Shown here piece by piece: positions 62,515 through 64,000 of a DNA stretch of 64,000 bases. Origin of the DNA: Trichoplax adhaerens. Its lineage: Eukaryota; Placozoa; Uniplacotomia; Trichoplacea; Trichoplacidae. The notes beneath the pieces are model-generated. The model made no database searches. It had not been told where the DNA came from and saw only the letters and a list, made by a program, of their open reading frames with translations. Both the position numbers and the translations under genes were made by a program. How positions within the stretch are numbered: the stretch's first letter is position 1; each line of letters begins with the position of its first letter. The stretch lies in contig NW_002060945.1 of NCBI RefSeq assembly GCF_000150275.1, forward strand, positions 6,006,575-6,070,574. The letters are read 5' to 3'.

Positions 62515-64000
62515 ATGGCGGAACCAACATTTAACCCAAAACCTGAGATTCAATTTACAAAGGTACGATCATTTTGTGACGCAATTGTAGCTTATAATTG
62601 GGAATAACAGTCTATGAAAGGATGCAATGATTAAGAAAGTAGAAGAATCATGTCTCACTTTATGCTAGTTGACTGTAAGTTTTCCTGCACTTGCATAGCT
62701 GAGTTTTTCTATAGGCATGCAATCGAAGTCGATTGAAGCATGCAATTATGAAATACAAGGCTATGATGAAGATGTTATGATAGAAAGTAGTTGTGTTATA
62801 TAACAACGAGTATCATGTCTACGTTTTATACTGTCTAAATTTTTCCTTTTACAATAACAATGTCGTACCATTTGTTTCGGAGGTACAAGGTTATGATGAA
62901 GATGTGATGATGAAAAGTAGTTATGTAATACACGTAAATATCATATCTACATTTTATACTATCGGAGTTTTCCTATATATTACGAATGACATCGTTACAT
63001 TCGATTGGCAAGAATAACGCTACGATGACGATACGATAGATAGTAGCTGTACAAGATCGAAGAGTTGTAGTATAAATTATATTTCAATTTTTCTCATCTC
63101 TGCACGAGATGCAGTTGCAGTTAAGAGACTTGTTTAATGCTTTTACTCAATTTTAGGCGTATATTTCTATTGACACTATGTTCTACTCCGTAGATTTTTA
63201 TCAATAATGAATGGCATGATGCCGTCAGTGGCAAGACTTTTCCAACTATTAATCCAACAAATGGCGAAGTCATTTGTCAAGTAGCTGAAGGAGACGCGGT
63301 TTGTAAATACCATGTAGATTTTATAGGTTTAACTAGATCTTGCAAGAAATATAAAATATAAACGATTTATATATTGTGCACCCTGCTATAACAAACATCA
63401 AGCAAAGTGTACTATCTATATTTGATTATATCATACAGGACTATGTAAGATATATGATATACTATGATATGCATTACTGTAATATGTATACTGTACTATG
63501 ATAAAGACTGCTATTACAGAATACAATATTGCATTAGGTCCAGGAATAGCCAAATTTTATACGCTATAATTACTAGTAAATACACTGATCTCTGTATTAC
63601 TTGTACCAATAATTCAGGCCGATGTTGATCTCGCTGTCAAAGCTGCTAAAGATGCCTTTAAGAAAGGAAGTCCATGGAGAACAATGAATGCATCGAAACG
63701 TGGATTACTGATGAATAAATTAGCTGATCTAATCGATAGGGACAGAAAATACTTGGCCGTAAGTTTTAATCCAGCGATTACTTTCTTTGCATGATTATGA
63801 CTTTACTTTTTCCTGATAAATGCAGTATTTGTATCTCATATACCTGTAATATTCAAACTAGCTTATGTTATAATACAATAATAAACGGCTTGATTAAACA
63901 ATAACCTTACTATGAAATTACTACTCCAAATTACATTGGTAATGAAATATTATTATCGTAATTGGTAAAATTCTCATAGGAGTTAGAAACACTGGATAAT
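62515..64000 (+). CDS. ALDH1A: Aldehyde dehydrogenase, ALDH1A-like, array gene D, 5' part only
   Basis: Exons 62515-62562 ([16 protein letters not shown]), 63194-63298, 63618-63758 and the first 21 bases of exon 4 at 63980; the rest lies beyond the window. Exon lengths and phases equal those of gene C (48, 105, 141), and the protein begins in the same style, so D is C's closest paralogue. Only the N-terminal nucleotide-binding part is visible ([17 protein letters not shown] and the [20 protein letters not shown] block); catalytic residues cannot be inspected. The donor after exon 2 is GTTTGT, weaker than GTAAGT in C. Intact as far as seen, but whether the whole gene is functional cannot be judged. 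Confidence 0.9.
62716..62744. repeat. Short hairpin in ALDH D intron 1
   Basis: GCATGCAATCGA and TCGATT..AGCATGC pair around a two-base loop with a small bulge, immediately before the repeat units that begin at 62754. Confidence 0.5.
62754..63053. repeat. Three degenerate repeat units in ALDH D intron 1
   Basis: Units at about 62754-62846, 62884-62972 and 63013-63053 share ACAAGG(C/T)TATGATGAAGATG, AAGTAGTT(G/A)TGT and ATTTTATACT blocks; the third unit is short and most diverged. They are absent from intron 1 of gene C. Confidence 0.75.
63511..64000 (+). repeat. Copy 2 of the near-identical tract shared by ALDH C and D
   Basis: Partner of 56966-57456; begins abruptly at CTATTACAGAATACA inside intron 2. 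Left of this point the introns of C and D have no obvious similarity. Confidence 0.9.

Noticed and set aside
1-64000. tRNA, rRNA, CRISPR array or transposase genes
   Set aside because: No cloverleaf with conserved B-box, no rRNA core sequences, no regularly spaced repeat-spacer pattern and no transposase or reverse-transcriptase motifs were seen by eye; a covariance-model scan would be needed to exclude degenerate tRNAs.

Overview
The window is nuclear DNA of an intron-rich, AT-rich animal. Genes are split into many short exons by mostly short GT-AG introns, the standard code is used, and the gene set is metazoan: casein kinase 1 gamma with a palmitoylation-type tail, nicalin, RIIAD1, MYBBP1A, NDUFA13, NAGLU and ALDH1A-like dehydrogenases. 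Compactness (about one gene per 7 kb), exon number and base composition fit a placozoan such as Trichoplax or Hoilungia; this is inference from style and content, not a database match. Nothing bacterial, viral or CRISPR-like was seen.

Layout. 2.2-11.0 kb (-): casein kinase 1 gamma, 11 exons. 13.6-14.9 kb (+): NDUFA13/GRIM-19, 3 exons. 16.0-24.9 kb (-): MYBBP1A/POL5-type nucleolar protein, 38 exons. 25.8-28.1 kb (+): NAGLU, one uninterrupted 757-codon exon, head-to-head with MYBBP1A. 29.9-31.5 kb (+): RIIAD1, 4 exons. 33.5-37.7 kb (+): nicalin, 17 exons. 39.8-64.0 kb (+): a head-to-tail array of four ALDH1A-like genes (A, B, C complete; D cut by the window edge). Exon structures were rebuilt by hand from splice signals, phase continuity and recalled family motifs, so a few junctions (flagged) are tentative.

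The genes are not a pathway. The kinase (membrane signalling), complex I subunit, rRNA-synthesis factor, lysosomal glycosidase, docking-domain protein and ER translocon factor are separate housekeeping functions. Only the ALDH block is a true functional cluster, made by local duplication. It shows one exon-exon junction lacking an intron in gene C, and a roughly 490-bp near-identical tract shared by C and D that looks like recent conversion or duplication.

Intergenic DNA carries local tandem duplications, small inverted repeats and clusters of a short GTAC-centred palindromic word (TACTGTAC/GTACAGTA). The densest clusters lie shortly upstream of first coding exons of several unrelated genes (NDUFA13, MYBBP1A, nicalin, ALDH B), which is the most unusual non-coding signal here.
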